Assembly: GCF_900110265.1 (NCBI RefSeq)
Contig: NZ_FODB01000026.1
Span: 1 to 49,663, forward strand
Direction: 5' to 3'
DNA from: Vreelandella aquamarina
Lineage (GTDB): Bacteria > Pseudomonadota > Gammaproteobacteria > Pseudomonadales > Halomonadaceae
Length of the DNA stretch: 49,663 nt
Position numbers and translations under genes: made by a program. Positions 19,001 through 26,152 of this stretch are shown piece by piece. Under the pieces are notes generated by a model. It was not told the origin of the DNA. It ran no database searches and was given only the letters and a program-made list of their open reading frames with translations. Each line of letters begins with the position of its first letter. Positions within the stretch are counted from its first letter, which is position 1.

Positions 19001-19204
19001 GTCCATGTTGCGAACGTCGCGCACCAGCGCTGCCGTGTTGGCCTCAATGCGCGAAAAATCGTCTTGGTCGGCGTTGAGCAGTTTAATCAGCTCGCTGACG
19101 TAGGCATCTTCATCGACGATATAGTGTTCGCTGACACGCTGCATTAGCGTATCAAGGTCGGTTTGCCAGGTGGCAGGGTCACGCATTTTTTTAGCATTGA
19201 GCAT
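16013..19204 (-). CDS. putA: Bifunctional proline dehydrogenase / L-glutamate gamma-semialdehyde dehydrogenase PutA
   Basis: A 1063-residue PutA that oxidises proline to glutamate in two steps with FAD and NAD+, at the inner face of the membrane. The FAD-binding barrel shows ALHPRYEFGRREQVLAELVD, TIDAEEVDRLELSLEVFRAI, RLVKGAYWDSEIK and FQRLHGMGEALYD. The aldehyde dehydrogenase part shows SPWNFPVAIFCGQIVAA, LIAETGGMNAMIVDS and the catalytic cysteine in SAGQRCSALR (about residue 850). The protein is shorter than the roughly 1300-residue trifunctional PutA of enterobacteria and lacks the N-terminal ribbon-helix-helix repressor domain, so it should not regulate itself. GGGGG lies just before the ATG at 19204. 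Confidence 0.96.
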   Translation of the reverse strand: MLNAKKMRDPATWQTDLDTLMQRVSEHYIVDEDAYVSELIKLLNADQDDFSRIEANTAALVRDVRNMDTAVDTIDELLQQYSLDTHEGLMLMCLAEAMLRIPDKATADALIEDKLGPADWQSHVGKSESWMVNASTWGLLMTGRVLKLDHPKEGQPAHFINRMVNRMGEPVIRRAMMEAMKIMGKQFVLGRDINEALKRSKPLFNKGYTYSYDMLGEAARTRADAKRYFDDYARAIEQVGKACQTLGDKTPAPSVSIKLSALHPRYEFGRREQVLAELVDTVIQLVTKARELDVAVTIDAEEVDRLELSLEVFRAIYQSDAVKGWGHFGLVVQAYSKRALPVLHYINRLADEQGDEIPLRLVKGAYWDSEIKESQQLGIDGYPVYTRKACTDVAYLACAQFLLSDDTRGRIFPQFATHNAHTVTTILELANHDSRPFEFQRLHGMGEALYDAALERAPKGTYCRIYAPVGAHKDLLPYLVRRLLENGANSSFVHQIVDPDVPVESLCQHPIETLRQQKTFYNKRIPLPKDIYGPKRRNSRGVNLNIRSHYYPLMEKMATFMDKQYPTKPLLAFDVADDSANTHSVTSPFDRRQTVGSVQWTSKEQAAKALDAAWEAFPRWDATPVAERAAIVRRLGDLMEEHMAELMTLCSREGGKLLTDGVDEIKEAVDFCRYYAMRAEESFGEPIELPGPTGESNRLMMGGKGVFAAISPWNFPVAIFCGQIVAAAVAGNTVLAKPAEQTSIVAHRVIELLYEAGMPRDVVQLLPGDGPTVGSVLTSDPRITGVVFTGGTDTAQIINRALAARDNAPLPTLIAETGGMNAMIVDSTALPEQVVVDVIQSAFQSAGQRCSALRVLYLQEDVADRVIEILKGAMSELRIGDPRDLGTDVGPVIDEDARKGLMEHIEKLKGENRLVAETPMAAEHTQHGTFVPPVAFTIDSIDALTREQFGPVLHIVRFKARELDKVINDINGRGYGLTFGVHSRNESFAAEIAQKIRVGNVYINRNIIGAVVGVQPFGGQGLSGTGPKAGGPHYLQRFVTEKTITNNTAALGGNASLLALGDE

Positions 19205-19463
19205 TGAGGCCCCCGTAAGACAGGTCTGAAACGAACAGCTTGAACGAATAGCTGTGTCAGCTAGCGTTCAAAAAGTGGTGGCAGGGCAGATGCCCAGACT
19301 GACGTTCGAATGTAGAGCTAGCCGTCGTTAGGTGTATGTCGTTTTCGTGGCAAAACGTGTCAATTTCACGGCAAGCTGTGCCTATTTACGACTTTAGTAG
19401 AGTTGGGTGCGGCTCGCTAGCGGCAAACAACGCGACTTTTTTACTACATCCACCAACGTAATA

Positions 19464-20327
19464 TCAGCGAGACGAGAGCACGCTTGCCCCTGCGGGGGTG
19501 GCTGAGGGTGATAACGCCGTTGAATGAGCCGTTGAACGATTGTTGGTATCTAAGGAGGGGCTGGCAAAGCCTTGGCGTAGCTGGCGCGGCGAGGCTCCGT
19601 AGCTGCGGCGAAACGCATGGGACAGCGCGCTCTGGTTGGCAAACCCTGTTTGTATGGCGATATCGGTAAGTGGCAAACGACTTTGCATGACCAACTGGCG
19701 TGCCGCGTGAAGCCGCTGCCGTCGTACATACTGCCAGGGGGAGAGGCCGGTTTGGGCGCGAAAACGCTCAGAAAAATGTGCTTCGCTCAGGCAGGCGAGC
19801 TTGGCCAGGTCGGCCACCCGCAGCTCATCGGCTAAGTGACGGCGGATAAACCGGTCAATCTGGTTAAGGTCAATGCGTCGCTGGGCAGCGCTCCCTGAGG
19901 CACCTAGGCGGGCTTTTAGCGAGCCTAACAGCGTGGCCGCTAGGCGGTCTTGCTGAAACGAGGTGGCAGAGTTGTCTAATCCCCGGGCCAGTTCGCTCTC
20001 GACAAAGGTAAGATAGTGGCGCAGCGGGCTGTCTAAGGCAAAAAAGCGCGGCGCATCAAATAGCGCCACCAATTCACGGTGCTCACCCGTCAAAGCGGGA
20101 GCATCTTCTGGTAAATCTAGAATCAACTGACGATTATGGCCGTTGCCAGAATAGTAGTGCTCGTGGTTAGCAGGCACGATGCAGCCGGAAAAAGCGTTTA
20201 CACGGCCGCCCAACCCCTCGATTTCAAATTCAGAAGAGCCACATAGCGTGATCACTATCTGATGGAAGTCATGGGAGTGATGCTTCGTCGCCGTTTCCAG
20301 GGGTATTTGACGAATGGTACTCGGCAT
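19464..20327 (-). CDS. AraC family transcriptional regulator, possible proline-responsive activator
   Basis: A 287-residue AraC/XylS protein. The N-terminal cupin-like part has HDFHQIVITLCGSSEFEIEG and FSGCIVPANHEHYYSGNGH. The C-terminal domain (about 160-260) has two helix-turn-helix units: LRVADLAKLACLSEAHFSER and LTDIAIQTGFANQSALSHAF. The remaining tail is rich in Ser, Thr and Ala. It lies upstream of putA on the same strand, 259 bases away. In Pseudomonas an AraC-type protein (PruR) activates the put genes; the context and the missing repressor domain in PutA make a similar role likely, but this is inference. Confidence 0.85.
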   Translation of the reverse strand: MPSTIRQIPLETATKHHSHDFHQIVITLCGSSEFEIEGLGGRVNAFSGCIVPANHEHYYSGNGHNRQLILDLPEDAPALTGEHRELVALFDAPRFFALDSPLRHYLTFVESELARGLDNSATSFQQDRLAATLLGSLKARLGASGSAAQRRIDLNQIDRFIRRHLADELRVADLAKLACLSEAHFSERFRAQTGLSPWQYVRRQRLHAARQLVMQSRLPLTDIAIQTGFANQSALSHAFRRSYGASPRQLRQGFASPSLDTNNRSTAHSTALSPSATPAGASVLSSR

Positions 20328-20354
20328 ACGGTTCTCCTCGTCGCTGCTGCTCTG

Positions 20355-20714
20355 TTAGCGCTGACGAAGCGCTGTATGTGCCGCTAAATGATCACGTAAT
20401 GCTTTTAGCTCCGCGTAACCCTCCTGGTTGAGGAGCGGCTTGCCCTGAGCAATCTGCCAGCGTCGCCCGTGTGTATCCATTAGGTGTGAGGCACGGCGGC
20501 GAACGTTGTCTAAATACTCATCATGGCGGATAGGGTAGCCAATCAGAGCATTCCACTCGGTCTCGCTGACCTTGCTCTCCAGCGCCTTATCAAACAGCGC
20601 GATCAGATCCTTGGGCTCGGTGCGGTAGCGAGGCGTTCCTGCGTTCATCAGCACCAGCAACACAGCCCCCATTACCAGTAAACAAACGCCAAACACCAGT
20701 AAGTAAAGTGCCAT
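20355..20714 (-). CDS. Hypothetical membrane-anchored protein
   Basis: A 119-residue protein with one N-terminal transmembrane segment (residues 2-25, YLLVFGVCLLVMGAVLLVLM) and a charged cytoplasmic domain containing LIALFDKALESKVSETEWNA and RHDEYLDNVRRRASHLMDTH. CAGGAG is seven bases before the ATG. It is 27 bases upstream of the AraC gene on the same strand and may be cotranscribed. Family not recognised. Confidence 0.65.
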   Translation of the reverse strand: MALYLLVFGVCLLVMGAVLLVLMNAGTPRYRTEPKDLIALFDKALESKVSETEWNALIGYPIRHDEYLDNVRRRASHLMDTHGRRWQIAQGKPLLNQEGYAELKALRDHLAAHTALRQR

Positions 20715-20821
20715 GCATAGCTCCTGGCCACATCAGGATAGACGCCAGCTTATGCGCCCAGTTGAGAATAGCCACCTAGTATACGCCTGCGCCTGCTGAG
20801 ACGAAAATTTTAACCTTTTGC

Positions 20822-20847
20822 GAACTTTTTCTCTGCAGGGTGTCTGA
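20822..20847 (+). promoter_or_regulatory. Sigma-E/AlgU-like promoter of candidate sRNA A
   Basis: GAACTT (20822-20827) and TCTGA (20843-20847) are separated by 15 bases. They match the GAACTT / TCTGA elements of extracytoplasmic stress (RpoE/AlgU) promoters, with spacing one base short of the usual 16-17. No protein gene lies downstream on this strand before the terminator at 20920-20951. Confidence 0.45.
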
Positions 20848-20852
20848 GTATG

Positions 20853-20951
20853 TACAGACAACATCGCGATAGCAGTCGCTAATAGTGTTGTTCTGGCTAT
20901 TGTTTTCGATCCCTTGCTTCCGCTGCTTGTTTCAAGCAGCGGTTTTTTTTG
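20853..20951 (+). ncRNA. Candidate small RNA A
   Basis: A roughly 100-base transcription unit is predicted between the promoter at 20822-20847 and the terminator at 20920-20951, in a gap with no credible coding frame. It carries GATCCCTTGCTT (20908-20919) directly before the terminator stem. The same 12 bases stand in the same position in candidate RNA B at 25155-25166. CCCUU could pair with AAGGG-type ribosome-binding sites, the mode of many Hfq-dependent RNAs. No family was recognised. Confidence 0.45.
20920..20951 (+). terminator. Intrinsic terminator of candidate sRNA A
   Basis: CCGCTGCTT (20920-20928) pairs with AAGCAGCGG (20934-20942) around GTTTC, followed by eight T residues. There is no rightward protein gene upstream for it to serve, since the neighbour at 20355-20714 is leftward. 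Confidence 0.92.
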
Positions 20952-20992
20952 TAGGTACCTTTATTAGCATCATGCCGCAGGTGTTCAAGCGT

Positions 20993-21400
20993 CTAATGGC
21001 GGCGAATCATTAGTAAGGCCATCAAAATGTCCCGACGCGTGACGATGCCCACTAAGCGATGCTGTTCGACGACCGGATAAATTTTCGGTTTCGCGCCCAG
21101 CATTTCCTGCGCTAAATCGGTCACGCTTTTATTGGGGGAGGTAGTGAGCACGTCCTGACGCATTAACTCTCGGACCAACGGCGCTTCGTGGTCATGGTAA
21201 ATGCTGTCGAGCACGTGCCCCAGAACATCCTGCTCAGAGATAAAGCCGATTAAGCGGTCAGCCGTATCCACCACCGGGGCGCCCGGCAAACGGTGCAGGG
21301 CAAGCCCTTGGGCAAGGGTAGTGATAGACGTTTCTCTAGAGACGCGGTAGCAGTCGCGGGACATAATATCGCGTACGGTATCCGGGATTTTTTTATTCAT
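20993..21400 (-). CDS. CBS domain protein
   Basis: A 135-residue protein consisting of a CBS domain pair: VRDIMSRDCYRVSRETSITT with RLPGAPVVDTADRLIGFISE, then LMRQDVLTTSPNKSVTDLAQ with IYPVVEQHRLVGIVTRRDIL. Such stand-alone CBS proteins bind adenine nucleotides and act as energy or redox sensors, but the partner is unknown. GGAG is seven bases before the ATG. Monocistronic, with candidate RNA A ending just beyond its 3' end on the other strand. Confidence 0.9.
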   Translation of the reverse strand: MNKKIPDTVRDIMSRDCYRVSRETSITTLAQGLALHRLPGAPVVDTADRLIGFISEQDVLGHVLDSIYHDHEAPLVRELMRQDVLTTSPNKSVTDLAQEMLGAKPKIYPVVEQHRLVGIVTRRDILMALLMIRRH

Positions 21401-21545
21401 TGGAGCACTCCTTAACGTGATCGACAGGCCACTGCCGATTCTCTTACTGTAGGTGATTTAACTCACCCTGTGCTGACCCCATACTGTCTCTATTCAACGC
21501 TTTGCCAATTTTTCAAGCCCGCTTCAAATGCTGTGAGGAGTCGTT

Positions 21546-22070
21546 ATGGATGCTCGTGAATATCTGAACCGTAAAGGCGTTGGCCTAGATCGAGACCCTG
21601 ACAGGCCCAATACGCTGGAAGAGAAAGCCTGGGAGCGTGCCCGTGGCGCAGGCAGTCATCGGCCCAACTCGGGGACACCCTACGACTGGGAAGATTGGGA
21701 GCGCTACCACGACGACTTGGCAGAGGGCGCAGACACCCTAGAGCAAAAAATAGATAAAGAGGCGCACCGTAAAGCGCTTGCCCATGAAAAGGAGCAGGCC
21801 GAGAAAGCACAAGCGGCCGTTGGGCACTTTACCCCCTCAGCGAAGCCTATAGCCCCTGAAGAAAAAACTTCACCAGAACCACCCGCCACACCCGCGAAAG
21901 AACCTGCCAACTTACAGCTAGCTTATCGCGCCCTGGCCGTGCTGCTACCGCCCTTAGCCGTTGGTTTAACCGAAGGCGGGGCCCAGCGTGTATTAATCAG
22001 TGTCGTGCTGACACTAATAGGTTGGTTGCCCGGTGTTGTCTATGCACTTGTTTGGCTGAATAAACGGTAA
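21546..22070 (+). CDS. Pmp3/YqaE-like membrane protein with long hydrophilic N-terminal extension
   Basis: A 174-residue protein. Residues about 130-172 form two hydrophobic segments, LAVLLPPLAVGLTEGG and SVVLTLIGWLPGVVYALVWL, the Pmp3/YqaE family pattern (LPPLAV..., LTLxGWxPGxxxA). Ordinary Pmp3 proteins are 50-60 residues and are linked to membrane potential and salt tolerance. Here about 125 extra N-terminal residues precede them. They include tryptophan-rich TPYDWEDWERYHDD, an acidic/basic probable coiled coil with EQKIDKEAHRKALAHEKEQA, and a Pro/Ala linker. GAGGAG precedes the ATG. Confidence 0.8.
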   Translation: MDAREYLNRKGVGLDRDPDRPNTLEEKAWERARGAGSHRPNSGTPYDWEDWERYHDDLAEGADTLEQKIDKEAHRKALAHEKEQAEKAQAAVGHFTPSAKPIAPEEKTSPEPPATPAKEPANLQLAYRALAVLLPPLAVGLTEGGAQRVLISVVLTLIGWLPGVVYALVWLNKR

Positions 22071-22094
22071 AAACCGCCTTACGCTTTTGGCCCA

Positions 22095-22126
22095 TTGGCA
22101 GGGGATTCTAAAGGCGTATAATCCCC
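22095..22126 (+). promoter_or_regulatory. Sigma-70 promoter with overlapping inverted repeat, before the DMT transporter
   Basis: TTGGCA (22095-22100) and TATAAT (22117-22122) are 16 bases apart, a near-consensus promoter. GGGGATT (22101-22107) and AATCCCC (22120-22126) form a 7-bp inverted repeat that spans the spacer and the -10 element, a good place for a repressor. Confidence 0.7.
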
Positions 22127-22156
22127 GTCAACTTTCTTTTTGCTTGGGGTTTACTG

Positions 22157-23026
22157 ATGGGCTATTTGGTTGGCGTAACGGCGCTCTGGGCGTTTTCGTT
22201 CTCTTTAATTGGTGTGTATTTGGCGGGTCAGGTTGATAGCTACTTTGCCGTGCTGGTCCGCGTGACCCTGGCAATGCTGGTGTTCCTACCTTTTCTGCGC
22301 CCAAGCCTGCTGCGCGGTAAGCAGCGCTTGGCATTGATGGCGCTGGGCGCGATCCAGTTAGGCATCATGTACACCTTCTTTTATCACTCCTTCTTGCTAC
22401 TCTCCGTGCCTGAGGTGCTGCTGTTTACCATCTTTACGCCGGTGTATATCGCGTTGTTGGATGACCTGATGTTCAAACGCTTTACGCCGATCTATTTGGT
22501 AACAGCTATTTTGGCAGTACTAGGCGCCGGGGTGATTCGTTATGACGGCATCGACAGCGGCTTCTGGCTCGGCTTTTTGGTCGTGCAGGGCGCTAACCTA
22601 TGTTTCGCCATCGGCCAAGTCGGTTACCGCCGCCTAGCGGCAGACCTGCCGCCCACTCTTGCTTGGCATAACGTGTTTGGCTGGTTCTTTATCGGGGCTA
22701 TGCTGGTAGCGCTGCCTGCCTTCTTGCTGTTTGGTAATAGCGCCGCGCTGCCATCCACCACTCTGCAGTGGGGCGTATTGGCGTGGCTGGGGCTGGTGGC
22801 ATCGGGTGTTGGCTATTTTGCCTGGAACCAAGGGGCAACCAAGGTAGATGCGGGCACCCTGGCGATTATGAACAATGCGCTGGTGCCGGCTGGTTTGGTC
22901 GTTAACCTGGTGATTTGGAACCGCGATGCTGATGTGGGCAAACTGCTTTTGGGGGCGGCGATCATGGGCGCTTCGCTGTGGCTAAACCACTGGTGGCTGC
23001 AGCGTCGCAAGGTGGCGGCTGCCTAA
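22157..23026 (+). CDS. DMT superfamily (EamA) transporter
   Basis: A 289-residue inner-membrane protein with about ten hydrophobic segments in two EamA halves. Visible features are the start MGYLVGVTALWAFSFSLIGV, PEVLLFTIFTPVYIALLDDL and the second half WGVLAWLGLVASGVGYFAWN. It is closest in style to the carboxylate/amino acid/amine group that includes E. coli YigM. The substrate cannot be read from sequence. Its promoter at 22095-22122 is strong. Confidence 0.85.
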   Translation: MGYLVGVTALWAFSFSLIGVYLAGQVDSYFAVLVRVTLAMLVFLPFLRPSLLRGKQRLALMALGAIQLGIMYTFFYHSFLLLSVPEVLLFTIFTPVYIALLDDLMFKRFTPIYLVTAILAVLGAGVIRYDGIDSGFWLGFLVVQGANLCFAIGQVGYRRLAADLPPTLAWHNVFGWFFIGAMLVALPAFLLFGNSAALPSTTLQWGVLAWLGLVASGVGYFAWNQGATKVDAGTLAIMNNALVPAGLVVNLVIWNRDADVGKLLLGAAIMGASLWLNHWWLQRRKVAAA

Positions 23027-23138
23027 GCTAAACCGCTGATTTTTCCCGGTGCGGAAGGCTTATCTCTGGCGCACCGGGTGATTTGCTCGATACTGTCTTC
23101 CTCTCCATAATGTGGGCTGATGCTAGCGAGAGTCGCCC

Positions 23139-24071
23139 ATGTCTAATACCCCATCGTCAGGTTCCAACCCCGGTAGCCTTAGTCACCCAGTGAAGCCGTT
23201 CAAGACGATTGGCTTGATTGGCCGCTTAGGCAGCGACAAAGTTGTCGACTCGCTTCAACGCTTGGTCCGTTACTTAACGGAGCATGACTATAAGGTACTC
23301 ATCGAAGACCGCACCGCCACGGCGCTGCCCCAACACGGCTTACCTGAAGCTAGCCGCCGCATGTTGGGTGAACTGTGCGATTTAGTGATTGTGGTGGGCG
23401 GCGATGGCAGCTTGTTAGGCGCTGCACGCACCCTGTGCCGCAGTGGTACGCTGATTCTAGGCGTCAATCGCGGGCGGCTGGGCTTCTTAACCGATATTTC
23501 TCCCGATGAGTTAGAGACCCGGGTAGGCGAAGTGCTGGCGGGGGAGTTTGAGGTTGAAGAGCGCTTCTTGCTGGATGCCGTGCTCTACCGCAATGGGGTC
23601 GCCGTAGGAAATGGCGACGCGCTTAACGAAGTTGTGGTGCACCCCGGTAAAGCGGTCCGCATGATTGAGTTTGAACTGTTTATCGATGGGCAGTTTGTCT
23701 ACAGCCAGCGCAGCGATGGGCTGATTGTCGCCACTCCAACCGGCTCTACCGCCTATGCGCTTTCCGGTGGTGGGCCGATTATGCACCCTAAGTTGGATGT
23801 GGTGACGCTGGTGCCGATGTTCCCGCACACGCTCTCCAGTCGGCCCATTGTGATTGATGCGGCCAGCGAAATACGCATTCATATTGGCGAAACCAATCAG
23901 ACCTACCCCCATATTAGCTGTGACGGGCAAACCCGCGCGGTGGCCAAGCCTGACGATGTCTTGGTTATCACCCGTAAGCCGGAGCGCGTTCAATTAGTGC
24001 ATCCCATTGGGCACAACTTCTATGACGTGCTGCGCAGTAAACTCGGCTGGAGCCACCGGCTAGGGGATTAA
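23139..24071 (+). CDS. nadK: NAD kinase
   Basis: A 310-residue cytoplasmic enzyme phosphorylating NAD+ to NADP+. The GGDGS motif is in VIVVGGDGSLLGAARTLC; the second motif is NGDALNEVVVHPGKAVRM. The third conserved block is SDGLIVATPTGSTAYALSGG, followed by HTLSSRPIVID and a C-terminal sugar-kinase-like beta domain. Length is slightly above the usual 290 because of a 20-residue N-terminal Ser/Pro-rich extension. The next gene begins one base after its stop, implying coupling. Confidence 0.96.
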   Translation: MSNTPSSGSNPGSLSHPVKPFKTIGLIGRLGSDKVVDSLQRLVRYLTEHDYKVLIEDRTATALPQHGLPEASRRMLGELCDLVIVVGGDGSLLGAARTLCRSGTLILGVNRGRLGFLTDISPDELETRVGEVLAGEFEVEERFLLDAVLYRNGVAVGNGDALNEVVVHPGKAVRMIEFELFIDGQFVYSQRSDGLIVATPTGSTAYALSGGGPIMHPKLDVVTLVPMFPHTLSSRPIVIDAASEIRIHIGETNQTYPHISCDGQTRAVAKPDDVLVITRKPERVQLVHPIGHNFYDVLRSKLGWSHRLGD

Positions 24072-24072
24072 T

Positions 24073-25059
24073 ATGGAGGGTTACGACTTAATTGGTGATA
24101 TCCACGGCTGCGGTGCCACGCTAGCGGCACTACTGGAAAAGCTTGGCTACCACCAGCGCGGCGGTGTTTATCGCCACCCGCGGCGCAAAGTAATTTTTTT
24201 GGGCGACCTGATTGATCGCGGGCCACGTATTCGCTTGGCGGTCACGATTGCACGGCGCATGGTAGAGGCGGGCGAAGCGCATATTGTGATGGGCAATCAC
24301 GAGTATAACGCGTTGGCCTATACCCATCCCGCGCCCTCTGGCAGCCACAAGCGCTGGCTGCGCGAACATACCCCGCGCCACAACCGCATTATTCAAGACA
24401 CTCTTGATCAGTATCGCCACCATACCAACGAGTGGGAAGACACGCTGGCCTGGTTCAAAACCATTCCGCTGTTTCTAGAGCTAGACGGTATTCGCGTGGT
24501 ACACGCGTGTTGGGATGATGCGCTGATCAGCGAGCTCAAGCAGCGCTTACCGACTGCCCGAATGGATGATCAGTTTCTGGTAGAGTCCAACGACCCAGGC
24601 TCCCAGGCGTATCGAATACTTGATCGTCTTACCCGTGGCCCCCATATCCGGTTACCAAAAGGTGTCGCGATTCACTCGGGGGACGGTTTTACCCGACAAA
24701 GCTTTCGCGCCCACTTTTGGGCAGCTAACCCGCAGCAGTGGGGAGATGTGGTATTTCAGCCAGATAACCTGCCCGGCGATTTGGAAGCGCGACCACTCAC
24801 CGACAGTGAGCGAGAGCGGCTAAGTTATTACGGCCCAGAGCAGCCGCCGCTATTTATTGGCCACTACTGGTGCGAAGGAATTCCCGCCCTGCCTGCCGCA
24901 AATATCGCCTGCTTGGATTACAGCGCCGTAAAGTTTGGCCGTTTGGTTGCCTATCGTTGGAGCGGTGAAACCCAGTTGAACGCTGATCATTTCGTATGGA
25001 TTCAAGTACCTAAAGAGGAGCGTGCGCTGCCCAAACCCTGGGAAATAGATTTTGATTAA
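24073..25059 (+). CDS. Metallophosphoesterase (PrpE/ApaH-like calcineurin fold)
   Basis: A 328-residue protein with the phosphoesterase blocks in order: DLIGDIHGCGATLAALLEKL, VIFLGDLIDRGPRI, MGNHEYNALAY and a late FIGHYW. These give the GDxHG, GDxxDRG and GNHE metal ligands of the bis(5'-nucleosyl)-tetraphosphatase/protein phosphatase family. Substrate unknown. Tight coupling to nadK (one base gap) hints at nucleotide metabolism. The 3' flank holds candidate RNA B. Confidence 0.88.
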   Translation: MEGYDLIGDIHGCGATLAALLEKLGYHQRGGVYRHPRRKVIFLGDLIDRGPRIRLAVTIARRMVEAGEAHIVMGNHEYNALAYTHPAPSGSHKRWLREHTPRHNRIIQDTLDQYRHHTNEWEDTLAWFKTIPLFLELDGIRVVHACWDDALISELKQRLPTARMDDQFLVESNDPGSQAYRILDRLTRGPHIRLPKGVAIHSGDGFTRQSFRAHFWAANPQQWGDVVFQPDNLPGDLEARPLTDSERERLSYYGPEQPPLFIGHYWCEGIPALPAANIACLDYSAVKFGRLVAYRWSGETQLNADHFVWIQVPKEERALPKPWEIDFD

Positions 25060-25109
25060 GCGTGCTGTGGATGATTTACAAATGGTTACATAATTTTTGC
25101 AAAACTGCT

Positions 25110-25136
25110 GAACTAATCTAGCTGCCGGCTATCAGA
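25110..25136 (+). promoter_or_regulatory. Sigma-E-like promoter of candidate sRNA B
   Basis: GAACTA (25110-25115) and TCAGA (25132-25136) are 16 bases apart and resemble the promoter of candidate RNA A (GAACTT / TCTGA). In both cases GAGTA spans the end of the -10 element. The similarity of two independent sites strengthens an otherwise weak match. Confidence 0.4.
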
Positions 25137-25141
25137 GTAAG

Positions 25142-25198
25142 TGTTCCCTTGAATGATCCCTTGCTTTTATCCGGCGGCCCCCTCCGCCGGATTTTTTT
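25142..25198 (+). ncRNA. Candidate small RNA B
   Basis: A transcript of about 57 bases is predicted, starting after the promoter at 25110-25136 and ending in the terminator at 25169-25198. It contains GATCCCTTGCTT (25155-25166) directly before the terminator, identical to candidate RNA A. Alternatively it is the 3' UTR of the phosphoesterase gene, whose stop is 82 bases upstream, possibly released as a 3'-derived small RNA. Confidence 0.4.
25169..25198 (+). terminator. Intrinsic terminator of candidate sRNA B / phosphoesterase gene
   Basis: ATCCGGCGG (25169-25177) pairs with CCGCCGGAT (25184-25192) around CCCCCT, followed by a run of T residues through 25198. Confidence 0.93.
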
Positions 25199-25259
25199 GT
25201 TTATCCTTTGGTAAAGCGGCGCTAAAGCGCGACCACCACTTGGATAGAAGGGAGATGCC

Positions 25260-26111
25260 ATGCATCCAGTCATGCTCTTACCCGCGGGCGCAGACACACA
25301 GGCACTGCGCAAAGCGTTATGGCACTACCGTATTGGCCACCGGATCACCGACGAAGCGGACGGCCAGCTGCTCTGGGTGGCCGACCCCCGCCAACATGAA
25401 GAGTTACGTACCCTGGTTAGCCGCTGGGAGCGAGGCGAACCGCTGATTCTTGAAGCTACCCGGCCCAAACGCCCGCCTGCGGCCCACAGCCTTGCTGCCA
25501 CGCTACGCCAAGTGCCGGTCACGGCGTTAATGATCGGCGTGAGCCTGCTGGTATTTGCCCTAAGCGGCATTTTCGGCGATCTGCTAATTGTGGCGCTCAC
25601 CATTGTGCCGGTGGGTATCTCCGGCGGCCAATTGGTATATGGGTCGCTGGCAGACACCGTGATGGGGGGGCAGGTATGGCGGCTGTTATCGCCTGCATTT
25701 CTGCACTTTGGCTGGATGCACCTGATTTTCAACCTGATGTGGGTGTGGTACTTCGGACGGCAAATCGAGCTGCGCCAAGGCAGTAAAACGATGCTGCTCC
25801 TGCTTCTCGTCGCCGGTATCGGTGCCAACTTGGCGCAATACGTGACCGGAACGGTGCTGTTTGGCGGTATGTCCGGCGTGGTCTATGCGCTATTGGGCCA
25901 CGTGTGGCTCATGTCCCGCCGTGCCCCGAACAGTGGCTTTTTCGTGCCGCAAATGCTGGTGGTGTTTATGCTCGGCTGGATGGTGTTCACCATGACCGAT
26001 ATCGCCAGTACCGTCGGCTTTGGCAACGTGGCCAATGAAGCCCACCTGGGCGGGCTGCTCGTGGGGCTCGCCACGGGCTGGTATTATTCCTCCAAACGTA
26101 GCAAAGCCTAA
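25260..26111 (+). CDS. GlpG-like rhomboid intramembrane serine protease
   Basis: A 283-residue membrane protein. The N-terminal 85 residues form a cytoplasmic domain (RIGHRITDEADGQLLWVADP), as in GlpG, followed by about six membrane segments. The catalytic dyad is present: S205 in GGMSGVVYALLGH and H262 in NEAHLGGLLVGLATG. The H-x(4)-N type motif is in FGWMHLIFNLMWVWYFG. It cleaves transmembrane substrates within the bilayer. The start ATG follows GGGAGATGCC. Confidence 0.93.
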   Translation: MHPVMLLPAGADTQALRKALWHYRIGHRITDEADGQLLWVADPRQHEELRTLVSRWERGEPLILEATRPKRPPAAHSLAATLRQVPVTALMIGVSLLVFALSGIFGDLLIVALTIVPVGISGGQLVYGSLADTVMGGQVWRLLSPAFLHFGWMHLIFNLMWVWYFGRQIELRQGSKTMLLLLLVAGIGANLAQYVTGTVLFGGMSGVVYALLGHVWLMSRRAPNSGFFVPQMLVVFMLGWMVFTMTDIASTVGFGNVANEAHLGGLLVGLATGWYYSSKRSKA

Positions 26112-26152
26112 CGCCGCCAATTTGAAAGCAGCAAATACTTGAGGTGCTAACC

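Noticed and set aside
25060-25136. Ordinary sigma-70 promoter TTGCAA / TAATCT before candidate RNA B.
   Set aside because: The spacer would be only 11 bases, too short; the sigma-E-like pair fits better.
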